Assembly (NCBI GenBank): GCA_016715815.1
Contig: JADJXN010000001.1
Coordinates: forward strand, 248,001 to 312,000
Length of the DNA stretch: 64,000 nt
Source: Oligoflexia bacterium
GTDB lineage: Bacteria; Bdellovibrionota; Bdellovibrionia; JABDDW01
Direction of reading: 5' to 3'
Shown: positions 28,831-37,094 of the stretch, piece by piece
Position numbering within the stretch: position 1 is the first letter of the stretch
Layout: every line of letters starts with the position of its first letter
Position numbers and translations under genes: made by a program
The notes under the pieces: model-generated
The model's database searches: none
Seen by the model: only the letters and a program-made list of their open reading frames with translations
Told to the model about the DNA's origin: nothing

Positions 28831-29199
28831 ATGATTCAACAACAGACAAGACTAAATGTAGCGGACAACTCAGGAGCCAGACAGGTATTTTGTGTTAAAG
28901 TGCTTGGAGGCTCACGCAGAAGGTATGCTCAAATAGGAGACACTATTGTAGTTTCCGTAAAAGATGCCTTACCAAATGCAAAAGTTAAAAAGGGAGAAGT
29001 ACATAAAGCAGTAATTGTGCGCATGACTTCTAAAACACGTCGCCCTGATGGTAGCTACATAAGATTTGATGATAATGCAGCTGTATTAATAAACGCGTCA
29101 CAGGAGCCAATTGGTACGCGTATTTTTGGGCCCGTTTCAAGAGAATTAAGGGCTAAACAATTTGTTAAAATTCTTTCTTTGGCTCCAGAGGTTTTATAG
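28831..29199 (+). CDS. rplN: Ribosomal protein L14
   Basis: Intersubunit-bridge protein. 122 residues, standard length, with MIQQQTRLNVADNSGARQ and the end motif GPVSRELRAKQFVKILSLAPEV. First gene of the spc part; only seven bases after rpsQ. Confidence 0.97.
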   Translation: MIQQQTRLNVADNSGARQVFCVKVLGGSRRRYAQIGDTIVVSVKDALPNAKVKKGEVHKAVIVRMTSKTRRPDGSYIRFDDNAAVLINASQEPIGTRIFGPVSRELRAKQFVKILSLAPEVL

Positions 29200-29201
29200 T
29201 T

Positions 29202-29510
29202 ATGCAGAATTTTGGATTTCCAAATTACAAAAAAAATGATCTTGTGCAGGTGATTTCTGGCAAGCACAAGGGGAAAAAGGGCAAAGTGCTTAAAATGATT
29301 AAGCGAAAAGGCCTGATTATAGTTGAAAAAGTAAATGTTGTTAAAAGACATACAAAACCAAGTCAAAAAGATCCAAAAGGCGGAATTTTTGAAAAAGAAG
29401 CACCACTACATGTATGCAAAGTGCTTCCTATTTCAGCAAAAACGAACAAGCCTGTCCGCGTTTCTGTATGGCTAAAAGAAAAAGAAAAGAAAACTAAGAA
29501 AAAATCTTAA
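29202..29510 (+). CDS. rplX: Ribosomal protein L24
   Basis: Assembly initiator of the large subunit, with a KOW motif (KNDLVQVISGKHKGKKGKVL). 102 residues, with a Lys-rich C-terminus. Starts two bases after rplN. Confidence 0.95.
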   Translation: MQNFGFPNYKKNDLVQVISGKHKGKKGKVLKMIKRKGLIIVEKVNVVKRHTKPSQKDPKGGIFEKEAPLHVCKVLPISAKTNKPVRVSVWLKEKEKKTKKKS

Positions 29511-29518
29511 GGTGATTT

Positions 29519-30055
29519 ATGAATTTAAAAGAACGTTACCAAAAAAAAATAATTCCTGAACTTGTAGGGCAATTTAAGTATAAGAGCCCCATGCAAGTGC
29601 CAAGACTATCTAAAATTGTTGTGAATGTTTCAATGTCTGAGGCAACACAAAATTCTAAAGTTTTGGATTTGGCAGCAACAGAGCTTGCGGCCATTACTGG
29701 ACAAAAGCCAGTGATTAGAAAAGCTAAAAAATCTATATCAAACTTTAAGTTACGTCAGGGAATGCCAATAGGAGCATCTGTGACCTTAAGAAAAGAAAAA
29801 ATGTATGATTTTTTAGAAAGATTTATCAACATAGCTCTACCTAGAGTGCGTGACTTTAAGGGCCTCTCAGGTAATAGCTTCGACGGAAGAGGAAATTACT
29901 CTTGCGGTGTTAAAGAGCAAATTATTTTCCCTGAAGTTAATTATGAGAAAATTGATAAGGTTCATGGTTTAGCTGTCACAATATGTACAACAGCAAAATC
30001 AGATCAAGAAAGCAAAGCACTTTTGACGGCATTTGGTATGCCCTTTAGGAAGTAA
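29519..30055 (+). CDS. rplE: Ribosomal protein L5
   Basis: Binds 5S rRNA in the central protuberance. 178 residues with RYQKKIIPEL, GQKPVIRKAKKSISNFKLR and LPRVRDFKGLSGNSFDGRGN. The ATG follows AAGGTGATTT. Normally rpsN (S14) would follow; here rpsH starts ten bases later and no S14 lies between. Confidence 0.96.
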   Translation: MNLKERYQKKIIPELVGQFKYKSPMQVPRLSKIVVNVSMSEATQNSKVLDLAATELAAITGQKPVIRKAKKSISNFKLRQGMPIGASVTLRKEKMYDFLERFINIALPRVRDFKGLSGNSFDGRGNYSCGVKEQIIFPEVNYEKIDKVHGLAVTICTTAKSDQESKALLTAFGMPFRK

Positions 30056-30065
30056 CGGAGATTAA

Positions 30066-30455
30066 ATGGATCCAATATCAGATTTATTAACAAGAATAAG
30101 AAACGCAAACATGGCTGGACAAGAAAAGGCCGATATCCCACATAGCAACGTAAAAGAGGGGATACTGCATGTTTTAAAAAACAACGGCTTAATAAAAAAT
30201 TTCCGTGTTGTTAAAGACAATAAACAGGGAATTATAAGAGTTTATTTGAAATACACCGAAAAAGGTAAGCCAGTTATTAATAATTTAAAAAGAGAGAGTC
30301 GACCAGGGCTTAGAAAATATGTTCCAGTTGATAAAATTCCTCAGGTTAGAACAGGTTTTGGATTAGCTATTTTGTCAACAAACCAAGGAATCATGTCTGG
30401 TGAAGAGGCAAAAGAAAAAAAGGTGGGCGGAGAGTATATCTGCTCAGTTTGGTAA
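30066..30455 (+). CDS. rpsH: Ribosomal protein S8
   Basis: 16S rRNA-binding protein of the 30S platform; in E. coli it represses the spc operon. 129 residues, with MDPISDLLTRIRNA and the C-terminal STNQGIMSGEEAKEKKVGGE. The ATG follows CGGAGATTAA. A small hairpin follows the stop. Confidence 0.96.
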   Translation: MDPISDLLTRIRNANMAGQEKADIPHSNVKEGILHVLKNNGLIKNFRVVKDNKQGIIRVYLKYTEKGKPVINNLKRESRPGLRKYVPVDKIPQVRTGFGLAILSTNQGIMSGEEAKEKKVGGEYICSVW

Positions 30456-30461
30456 TAAAGG

Positions 30462-30482
30462 AACCGCCACTTGAGAGCGGTT
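30462..30482 (+). promoter_or_regulatory. Small hairpin between rpsH and rplF
   Basis: AACCGC (30462-30467) pairs with GCGGTT (30477-30482) around a nine-base loop, in a 40-base spacer inside an otherwise tight operon. It lacks a T-run, so it could be a pause, processing or protein-binding site and not a full terminator. Confidence 0.45.
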
Positions 30483-30495
30483 TGTAGGAGAAAAT

Positions 30496-31035
30496 ATGTC
30501 ACGTATAGGAAAGATGCCTATAAACATTGGAAAAGAAGTTCAAGTTAGTATTCAGGGTGGTTCTGTTACTGTTAAGGGGCCAAAGACATCTCTTTCTTAT
30601 GTATTAAACCCAGCGGTTAACGCGAAAGTTGATCAAGGTGTTTTAACACTAACAAGAAAATCAGATGAGAAGAAAGTAAAAGCACTTCACGGATTATACC
30701 GCGCGCTTTTAAGTAATGCTGTTACTGGAGTAACAAGAGGCTTTTCAAAAACTCTTGAAATTAATGGTGTAGGTTATAAAGCAAATGTTAATGGCAAAAA
30801 TCTAGAGTTAAACCTTGGTTTTACACACACCATTACATACCCAATTCCACAAGGTATAGAAATTAAGGTAGATAAAAATACAAAGGTAATAGTAAGTGGT
30901 GCGGATAAAAATCTAGTAGGCCTTGTAGCAGCAAAAATTAGAGGGTTTAAAGAGCCTGAGCCATATCAAGGTAAAGGTGTTAAGTATGATACTGAAACAA
31001 TTAGACGTAAAGCTGGTAAATCAGTTAGCAAGTAG
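30496..31035 (+). CDS. rplF: Ribosomal protein L6
   Basis: Large-subunit protein near the sarcin-ricin loop. 179 residues, two repeated domains, with MSRIGKMPINI at the start and the C-terminal EPEPYQGKGVKYDTETIRRKAGKS. Start behind TAGGAGAAAAT. Confidence 0.97.
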   Translation: MSRIGKMPINIGKEVQVSIQGGSVTVKGPKTSLSYVLNPAVNAKVDQGVLTLTRKSDEKKVKALHGLYRALLSNAVTGVTRGFSKTLEINGVGYKANVNGKNLELNLGFTHTITYPIPQGIEIKVDKNTKVIVSGADKNLVGLVAAKIRGFKEPEPYQGKGVKYDTETIRRKAGKSVSK

Positions 31036-31043
31036 AGGTTAAT

Positions 31044-31415
31044 GTGGCGTTAAATTATTCAAATAAGACAGATAAAAAAGCAGTTTCTCGTTTTAAGAAA
31101 AAAATGAGAGTAAGAAAAAAAATTCTAGGCACATCAGAAAGGCCCCGTCTTTCTGTTTTTAAAAGTACATCCCATTTATATGCTCAAATTATTGATGATG
31201 TAAGTGGGAAAACATTGGCAGCATGCTCTACTGTAGAGGAGAAAATGTCTGGTGCTAAGAATAAAGAGGCGGCAAAGAAAATTGGAGCAGAATTAGCTAA
31301 ACGTGCCCAGGCAAAAAAGGTTTCTCAAGTAGTATTTGATAGAAATGGTTATCGTTATCACGGAAAAATTAAAGAACTGGCTGATTCTGCTAGAGAAGCG
31401 GGATTGAAATTTTAA
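31044..31415 (+). CDS. rplR: Ribosomal protein L18
   Basis: 5S rRNA-binding protein. 123 residues, GTG start behind AGAGGTTAAT. Motifs RPRLSVFKSTSHLYAQIIDD and the ending FDRNGYRYHGKIKELADSAREAGLKF are typical. Confidence 0.96.
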   Translation: MALNYSNKTDKKAVSRFKKKMRVRKKILGTSERPRLSVFKSTSHLYAQIIDDVSGKTLAACSTVEEKMSGAKNKEAAKKIGAELAKRAQAKKVSQVVFDRNGYRYHGKIKELADSAREAGLKF

Positions 31416-31428
31416 GGAGAATGAATAA

Positions 31429-31897
31429 ATGTCAGAAATTGTTAGTGATTTAGAAGAAAGAGTAGTTGCCATTAATAGAGTAGCCAAGGTTGTAAAAGGG
31501 GCGACGATTTTCTTTTTCAGCATTGGTAGTTGTAGGAAATGGTAATGGAAAAGTAGGCGTTGGTCTTGGAAAGGCAGGAGAAGTTCCAGAAGCAATTAGT
31601 AAGGCAAGCCGTCAAGCTAAGAAAAATATGATGGAAGTACAGATAGAAGGCGGAGGAATTCCACACCAAGTACACGGTACTTTTGGAGCAAGCCAAGTAT
31701 TATTAAAGCCAGCAAATGCAGGAACTGGTGTTATTGCTGGTGGCGCTGTGAGAGCGGTTTTGGAATCTGTAGGAGTAAAAAATATTTTAACAAAATGTAT
31801 TGGAACAAGTAACCCGCACAACGTTGTTAGAGCAACATTGTCTGGTTTAAAACAGTTACAAACAAAAGAAATTAATCAGAAGTTAAGACAAATATAG
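31429..31897 (+). CDS. rpsE: Ribosomal protein S5 (frameshift in this sequence)
   Basis: 30S protein of the mRNA entry tunnel and decoding fidelity. N-terminal part ERVVAINRVAKVVKG is in the frame of the ATG at 31429 (behind TAAGGAGAATGAATAA); the rest, FSALVVVGNGNGKVGVGLGKA onward, is in another frame. The join is in GGGG at 31499-31502. The family normally reads VKGGRRFSFSAL there, so two G are probably missing from a G-run; one extra G would also restore the frame but drop a Gly. Essential gene, so sequencing error is the best explanation. Confidence 0.88.
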
Positions 31898-31911
31898 AAT
31901 TGGATTTTAAT

Positions 31912-32103
31912 ATGGCAAAAACATTTAAAGTAAAATTAATTAAAAGTGTTATTGGTAGTAACTCCTCAATGAGAGCTACTGTTAAAGGCTTAGGTTTAAG
32001 CAAAATGAACTCTAGTGTAACACTAAAAGATACACCTTCTATTCGCGGTATGATTTTTAAAGCGAAGCATTTATTAAAGGTAGAGGTAAATAAAAATGGC
32101 TAA
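31912..32103 (+). CDS. rpmD: Ribosomal protein L30
   Basis: Small large-subunit protein, absent in some bacterial groups. About 63 residues from the ATG at 31912 (MAKTFKVKLIKSVIG), with KGLGLSKMNSSVTLKDTPSIRGMI. A TTG twelve bases upstream is in frame but lies at the rpsE stop. Overlaps rplO by eight bases. Confidence 0.92.
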   Translation: MAKTFKVKLIKSVIGSNSSMRATVKGLGLSKMNSSVTLKDTPSIRGMIFKAKHLLKVEVNKNG

Positions 32104-32536
32104 GATGCTATCTCAGTTAGTTTCCAAAAAAGGTTCAAACCATGAACCTAAAAGACTAGGGCGTGGACCTGGTTCAGGATTAGGTAAAACTTCAGGACGC
32201 GGACACAAAGGTAAAAAAGCACGTACTGGTGGACAAGTCCCAAGGAGTTTTGAGGGCGGGCAAATGCCTATTCATAGAAGATTACCTAAGTTTGGATTTA
32301 CAAATATTTTTGCAGTTAAATATTCACCAGTAAATTTGTCTCAATTAGAACGATTTTCTGGTTCTGTTACCCCAGAGCAGATGGTTGCATGTGGAATTGC
32401 AAAGCCAAATCTTCCAATTAAAATTTTAGGAACAGGAAATTTATCAAAAAAGCTTCAGGTAAAAGCACATAAGTTTAGTGCCCAAGCACTTGAAAAAATT
32501 AAATCAGCAGGTGGCAGCGTAGAGGAGATTAAGTAA
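32096..32536 (+). CDS. rplO: Ribosomal protein L15
   Basis: Late-assembly large-subunit protein. 146 residues, with the Gly-rich N-terminal RLGRGPGSGLGKTSGRGHKG and GGQMPIHRRLPKFGF. Overlaps the rpmD end; secY starts two bases after its stop. Confidence 0.96.
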   Translation: MAKMLSQLVSKKGSNHEPKRLGRGPGSGLGKTSGRGHKGKKARTGGQVPRSFEGGQMPIHRRLPKFGFTNIFAVKYSPVNLSQLERFSGSVTPEQMVACGIAKPNLPIKILGTGNLSKKLQVKAHKFSAQALEKIKSAGGSVEEIK

Positions 32537-32538
32537 AA

Positions 32539-33859
32539 GTGGCTATTGAGGGGTTGGCTAAAATACCGGAGTTACGAAAAAAAATTCTTTTTGCTCTTGC
32601 GATGGTGGCAATTTACAGGCTGGGCTCCCACGTACCAACTCCAGGGGTTAACGCTGTAGCAATTCAACAATTTTTTACTGCCCAAAATGCAGGAATATTT
32701 GGGATGTTTAACTTATTCAGTGGTGGAGCTTTAGAAAGACTCTCCATTTTTGCTTTAGGTATTATGCCGTATATCTCAAGCTCCATTATATTTCAGCTTT
32801 TAACAGCTGTGTTTCCTTATCTTGATGCTTTAAATAAAGAAGGCGAACAAGGTAGAAAGAAAATTGCCCAATACACACGTTATGGAACAGTATTACTTGC
32901 TGTAATTCAGGGCTTTGGAATTTCAACTTACCTTGAAGGATCAACAAGTCCCATGGGTGAACCCTTAGTTTTAGCATCTACAGTAGGTGGTATTCCCTTT
33001 AAGTTAATGACCATACTCACACTTACTGCTGGCACATGTTTTATTATGTGGCTAGGGGAGCAAATTACTGAAAAAGGTATTGGAAATGGAATCAGCTTAA
33101 TTATCTTTTCAGGTATTATTGCTGGTATGCCAAAAGGTTTTATAAATTCCATTGAGTTAATAAAATCAGGTGAGATGGCGGCATTATTGGCGCTAGGAAT
33201 ATTGGTTTTAATGGTGATAGTTGTTGCCGTTATTATTTTTCTAGAGGTAGGACAGAGAAGAATTCCTGTGCAATATTCCCAGAGAGTTTCGGGTCGAAAA
33301 GTAATGGGAGGACAAAGTAGCCATTTACCATTAAAAATTAATTTTTCAGGTGTTATTCCACCAATTTTTGCCTCAAGCTTATTAATGTTTCCAACCACTC
33401 TTGCTCAGTTTGTGAATAAGCCATGGATGAACAGTATTAAAGACTCAATAAGTCCAAACGGAGTTTTCTATAACCTTATTTATGTTGGTTTAATTGTATT
33501 TTTCTGCTTTTTTTTATACATCTATTGTTTTTAATGCCAATGATGTTGCAGATAATTTAAAAAAATATGGTGGTTTTATACCAGGAATCAGAGCTGGTAA
33601 TAGCACAGCAGAATACATAGAAAATGTATTAGGTAAAATTACAGTAGCGGGTGCTGTGTATATTAGTATTGTTTGCGTGCTTCCTGGAATTTTAATCTCA
33701 CAAGCTAAAGTGCCATTTTATTTTGGTGGAACAAGTATTCTTATTCTTGTTGGTGTGGCGTTAGATACTGTTCAACAAATTCAATCCCATTTAATTAGTC
33801 ACCAGTATGAAGGCTTCATGCGTGGAGCAAAGATCAAAGGCCGAAGGAGTGGTATTTGA
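32539..33859 (+). CDS. secY: SecY translocase channel subunit (one frameshift in this sequence)
   Basis: Ten-helix channel of the Sec translocon, about 439 residues when joined. The N-terminal part has ALAMVAIYRLGSHVPTPGVN and the plug region, and the middle QYSQRVSGRKVMGGQSSHLP. The frame shifts in a run of eight T at 33508-33515; seven would give FFCFFYTSIVFNANDVADNLKKYGG, a normal SecY. The C-terminus (QIQSHLISHQYEGFMRGAKIKGRR) is intact. The GTG start follows rplO directly. Its TGA overlaps the adk TTG start. Confidence 0.93.
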
Positions 33860-34497
33860 ACATAATTCTGTTTGGTGCTCCTGGTGCAGGTAAGGGGACA
33901 CAGGCAAAATCTATTTGTTCTAAATATAATGTTCAACACATTAGCACCGGAGATCTTCTAAGAAAAGCTATTAAAGATGAAACTGATTTGGGTTTACAGG
34001 CTAAAAGCATTGTAGATTCTGGAGCCCTAGTTCCAGATGATATTGTTGTAGGATTAATTAAAGAAGCTATTATTAATTCCAATTTAGAAGGTTTTTTGTT
34101 TGATGGTTTTCCAAGAACCATAAACCAAGCGGAAGCACTTAATCGCCTTTTTGAAGAGCAAGATATGAATTTAGAAAAGGCAGTTTTTTTAGAAGTAAAG
34201 CGTAGTACTCTCATTGATCGTTTAACCGGCAGACGGGTTTGCACTAAATGTGGAGAAACCTATCACATATCTTCAAAGCCTACCAAAGTTGATGGTGTTT
34301 GTGATGTTTGCGGTGGAAAAACAAAGCAAAGAGATGACGACAAAAAAGATGTTATTGAGAACAGATTAAATGTTTATGAGAAAAGTACGCTGCCCTTAAA
34401 GGATTTTTACCAAAGACATCACAAGTTTGTTGCAGTAGACGGAGAAGGAAAAACAGAGGAAATTTTTGATCGAATTTGTTACGCCTTAAAAAACTAA
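33856..34497 (+). CDS. adk: Adenylate kinase, zinc-site lid
   Basis: Interconverts ATP + AMP and 2 ADP. 213 residues, TTG start overlapping the secY stop. P-loop LFGAPGAGKGTQA, NMP domain STGDLLR and FDGFPRTINQAE. The long LID carries CTKCGETYH...CDVCGG, a four-cysteine zinc site seen in many Gram-positive and some Gram-negative Adk. Placement between secY and map is the standard spc-operon order. Confidence 0.96.
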   Translation: MNIILFGAPGAGKGTQAKSICSKYNVQHISTGDLLRKAIKDETDLGLQAKSIVDSGALVPDDIVVGLIKEAIINSNLEGFLFDGFPRTINQAEALNRLFEEQDMNLEKAVFLEVKRSTLIDRLTGRRVCTKCGETYHISSKPTKVDGVCDVCGGKTKQRDDDKKDVIENRLNVYEKSTLPLKDFYQRHHKFVAVDGEGKTEEIFDRICYALKN

Positions 34498-35255
34498 TGT
34501 ATACGTTAAAATCTGAGAGAGAAATTTCAAAAATAAAAGATTCCTGCAAAATTGTAGCTGAGGTACTTCATATTATCTCTAAAGAGGTCGTTCCAGGTAT
34601 GACCACTGAGGATGTAGATAAACGGGCCTATGATTTAACAATTAAATTGGGAGCTAAGCCTGCATTTAAGGGCTACCATGGATTTCCTAAAACAATTTGT
34701 GCAAGTGTGAATGATGAAGTGGTTCATGGCATACCTGATAGTCGAGTCCTAAAAGAGGGTGATATTATTGGGATTGATTTTGGGGTTGTTTACGATGGGT
34801 GGTATGGCGATTCAGCTATAACCGTACCTGTTGGAAATGTAACAGCAGAGTGTAAAAAACTCATGAAAATTACAGAAGAAAGTCTCTATAAGGCAATAGA
34901 TGTGTGCATACCTGGCAATAGGATTGGCGATATTGGTAATGCTGTACAATGCCACGTTGAACCCCATGGTTATGGCGTGGTTAGAGAGTTTGTTGGCCAC
35001 GGAATTGGAAGGGCTCTTCATGAGGATCCACAGATACCCAATTATGGAAAAACTGGCACGGGTGTAAAATTGCAAGCCGGAATGGTGATAGCAATAGAAC
35101 CCATGGTTACTGCTGGGGATTTTAGAGTTAAAGTACTTAAAAACAACTGGACAGCTGTTACAGTGGATGGTAGTCTCGCAGCTCATTTTGAGCATACTGT
35201 GGCAATAACATCAAATGGGCCAGTGATACTCACTGACAGAACTCATTTGATTTAA
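34497..35255 (+). CDS. map: Methionine aminopeptidase type I
   Basis: Removes the initiator methionine from new proteins. About 252 residues from the ATG that overlaps the adk stop (TAATG). Metal ligands are visible in GIDFGVVYDGWYGDSAIT (two Asp), GHGIGRALHEDP (His), IAIEPM (Glu) and FEHTVAI (Glu region). No N-terminal zinc finger, so the simple type I form. Confidence 0.96.
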   Translation: MYTLKSEREISKIKDSCKIVAEVLHIISKEVVPGMTTEDVDKRAYDLTIKLGAKPAFKGYHGFPKTICASVNDEVVHGIPDSRVLKEGDIIGIDFGVVYDGWYGDSAITVPVGNVTAECKKLMKITEESLYKAIDVCIPGNRIGDIGNAVQCHVEPHGYGVVREFVGHGIGRALHEDPQIPNYGKTGTGVKLQAGMVIAIEPMVTAGDFRVKVLKNNWTAVTVDGSLAAHFEHTVAITSNGPVILTDRTHLI

Positions 35256-35268
35256 CACATTAGGAAGC

Positions 35269-35487
35269 ATGACGAAAGAAGAAAGAATTCAAGTAGAAGG
35301 TACAGTGTTGGAGCCGCTTCCCAATGCGATGTTTAGAGTTGAGCTAGCAAATGGCCACAAAGTATTGGCTCATATTTCTGGAAAAATGAGAATGCACTAC
35401 ATTCGTATTTTACCGGGAGATAAAGTGACAGTAGAAATTTCTTCCTACGACTTAACTAGAGGAAGAATAATTTTTAGAGCTCAGTGA
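35269..35487 (+). CDS. infA: Translation initiation factor IF-1
   Basis: OB-fold factor occupying the 30S A site at initiation. 72 residues, with QVEGTVLEPLPNAMFRVELANGHKVLAHISGKMR and ending in RIIFR. The ATG follows TTAGGAAGC. Located before rpmJ as in many bacteria. Confidence 0.97.
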   Translation: MTKEERIQVEGTVLEPLPNAMFRVELANGHKVLAHISGKMRMHYIRILPGDKVTVEISSYDLTRGRIIFRAQ

Positions 35488-35497
35488 GGAATAAAAA

Positions 35498-35611
35498 ATG
35501 AAAGTTCGCGCATCAGTAAAAAAAATATGCACAAAGTGCCAAGTAATTAAAAGACGTGGCACAATAAGAGTAATTTGTGAAAACCCAAAACATAAACAGC
35601 GTCAGGGGTAA
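35498..35611 (+). CDS. rpmJ: Ribosomal protein L36
   Basis: 37-residue large-subunit protein. It begins MKVRASVKKICTKC, continues with RRGTIRVICENPKHKQRQG, and keeps the C-x2-C and C-x4-H zinc ligands. The start follows TGAGGAATAAAAA, ten bases after infA; rpsM starts four bases after its stop. Confidence 0.97.
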   Translation: MKVRASVKKICTKCQVIKRRGTIRVICENPKHKQRQG

Positions 35612-35615
35612 ATAA

Positions 35616-35999
35616 ATGGCACGTATTGCAGGTGTTGACCTTCCTCGAAATAAAAGAATTTTAATTGGCTTAACCTACTTATACGGAATTGGAAAAAGTG
35701 CTTCTCAGAGAATTTTAAAAGAGGCTGGTGTTAATGAATCTAAAAGAACAGATGAAGTAACAGATGCTGACATTGCAAAAATTCGTGAAATTATTGAACG
35801 AGAATACAAAGTAGAGGGTGATTTGCGTAGAGAAGTAGCCCTGAACATTAAAAGGTTAATGGATCTTGGTTGTTGGCGTGGAGTTAGACACAGAAAAGGC
35901 TTGCCTGTAAGAGGTCAAAGAACAAGAACAAATGCAAGAACACGTAAAGGCCCAAGAAAGACCATTGCTAATAAGAAAATTGCTCCAACAGGTAAGTAA
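35616..35999 (+). CDS. rpsM: Ribosomal protein S13
   Basis: 30S head protein contacting P-site tRNA and S19. 127 residues, with MARIAGVDLPRNKRI at the start and the C-terminal RGQRTRTNARTRKGPRKT tail. First ribosomal gene of the alpha operon. Confidence 0.97.
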   Translation: MARIAGVDLPRNKRILIGLTYLYGIGKSASQRILKEAGVNESKRTDEVTDADIAKIREIIEREYKVEGDLRREVALNIKRLMDLGCWRGVRHRKGLPVRGQRTRTNARTRKGPRKTIANKKIAPTGK

Positions 36000-36017
36000 T
36001 AATTAGAGGAAAAATAA

Positions 36018-36425
36018 ATGGCAACTCAACCAGAAGTAGTTAAAAAAGGTGTTGTTAAGAAAAAGAAAGTTAAAAAAACTGTTCAGTCAGGTGCTGTACA
36101 TATTCAAGCCTCATTTGGAAATACAATTGTGACATTTACTGATGTAAGCGGAGCTGTTGTTGCTTGGTCAAGTGCAGGACATAAAGGTTTTAAAGGTTCT
36201 CGAAAAGGAACTCCATTTGCTGCACAAGTGGCTGCAGAGGATGCTGCAAGAAAAGCGCTTGAGTGTGGAATGCGCTCTGTAAGTGTTTTTGTAAAAGGCC
36301 CTGGAGCAGGAAGAGAACCAGCTCTAAGAGCAATTGCCGCTGTGGGAATTAAAGTGACCGCTATAAAAGATGTAACACCAGTTCCCCATAATGGTTGCCG
36401 TCCACCTAAGAGAAGAAGAATTTAA
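36018..36425 (+). CDS. rpsK: Ribosomal protein S11
   Basis: 30S platform protein near the mRNA exit. 135 residues, with a Lys-rich N-terminus, VHIQASFGNTIVTFTD, and the ending IKDVTPVPHNGCRPPKRRRI. Start behind TTAGAGGAAAAATAA. Confidence 0.97.
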   Translation: MATQPEVVKKGVVKKKKVKKTVQSGAVHIQASFGNTIVTFTDVSGAVVAWSSAGHKGFKGSRKGTPFAAQVAAEDAARKALECGMRSVSVFVKGPGAGREPALRAIAAVGIKVTAIKDVTPVPHNGCRPPKRRRI

Positions 36426-36438
36426 AGGGAGGTTTGTT

Positions 36439-37065
36439 TTGAGTCGTTCTGTAAAACATGTTTGTAAGCTATGCCGCCGAGAAAATATGAAGTTATTTTT
36501 AAAAGGTGAGCGATGTTACACAGACAAGTGTAGTTTTGAAAGACGCCCCTATCCCCCTGGGCAACATGGTCAATCAAGAGTTAAGTTTTCTGAGTTTGCT
36601 TTACAATTAAGAGAAAAACAAAAAGTAAAGCGAGTTTATGGAGTTTTTGAAGATCAGTTTCGTCGCTATTTTAGAGAAGCAAGTAAATCAAAAGGTGTTA
36701 CTGGTGAAAGCTTATTGTTAAAACTTGAGAGAAGATTGGATAACACTATTTATCTTTTAGGATATGCATCTAGTAGAAACGAAGCAAGACACCTTGTTAA
36801 GCACAGTCACTTTTTAGTTAATGGTAAAAAAGTGAATTTGCCGAGTTTTGAGCTTAAAAAAGGTGATGTCATTGAAGTTCATGAAAAAAGCAGACAAATG
36901 AATAAGATTTTAGCTGGCATTGAAAGTACAAAAAGAAGAGAGATTCCAAAGTGGCTTGAGCCAATGCACACAGAATTTAAAGCGGTGATAAAAGATTTGC
37001 CTGCTCGTGATGATGTAACATTCCCAGTCGAAGAGCACATGATTGTTGAGTACTATTCAAGGTAA
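36439..37065 (+). CDS. rpsD: Ribosomal protein S4
   Basis: Primary 16S rRNA-binding protein with an S4 RNA-binding domain; in some bacteria the alpha-operon repressor. 208 residues from a TTG at 36439 behind AAAGGGAGGTTTG, giving LSRSVKHVCKLCRREN. A CxxC...CYTDKC cysteine set makes this the zinc-binding form. YPPGQHGQSRVKFSEFALQLREKQK follows as usual. Confidence 0.95.
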   Translation: MSRSVKHVCKLCRRENMKLFLKGERCYTDKCSFERRPYPPGQHGQSRVKFSEFALQLREKQKVKRVYGVFEDQFRRYFREASKSKGVTGESLLLKLERRLDNTIYLLGYASSRNEARHLVKHSHFLVNGKKVNLPSFELKKGDVIEVHEKSRQMNKILAGIESTKRREIPKWLEPMHTEFKAVIKDLPARDDVTFPVEEHMIVEYYSR

Positions 37066-37094
37066 TTAATTAAGTTTAAGAGTTGAGGTGATAC

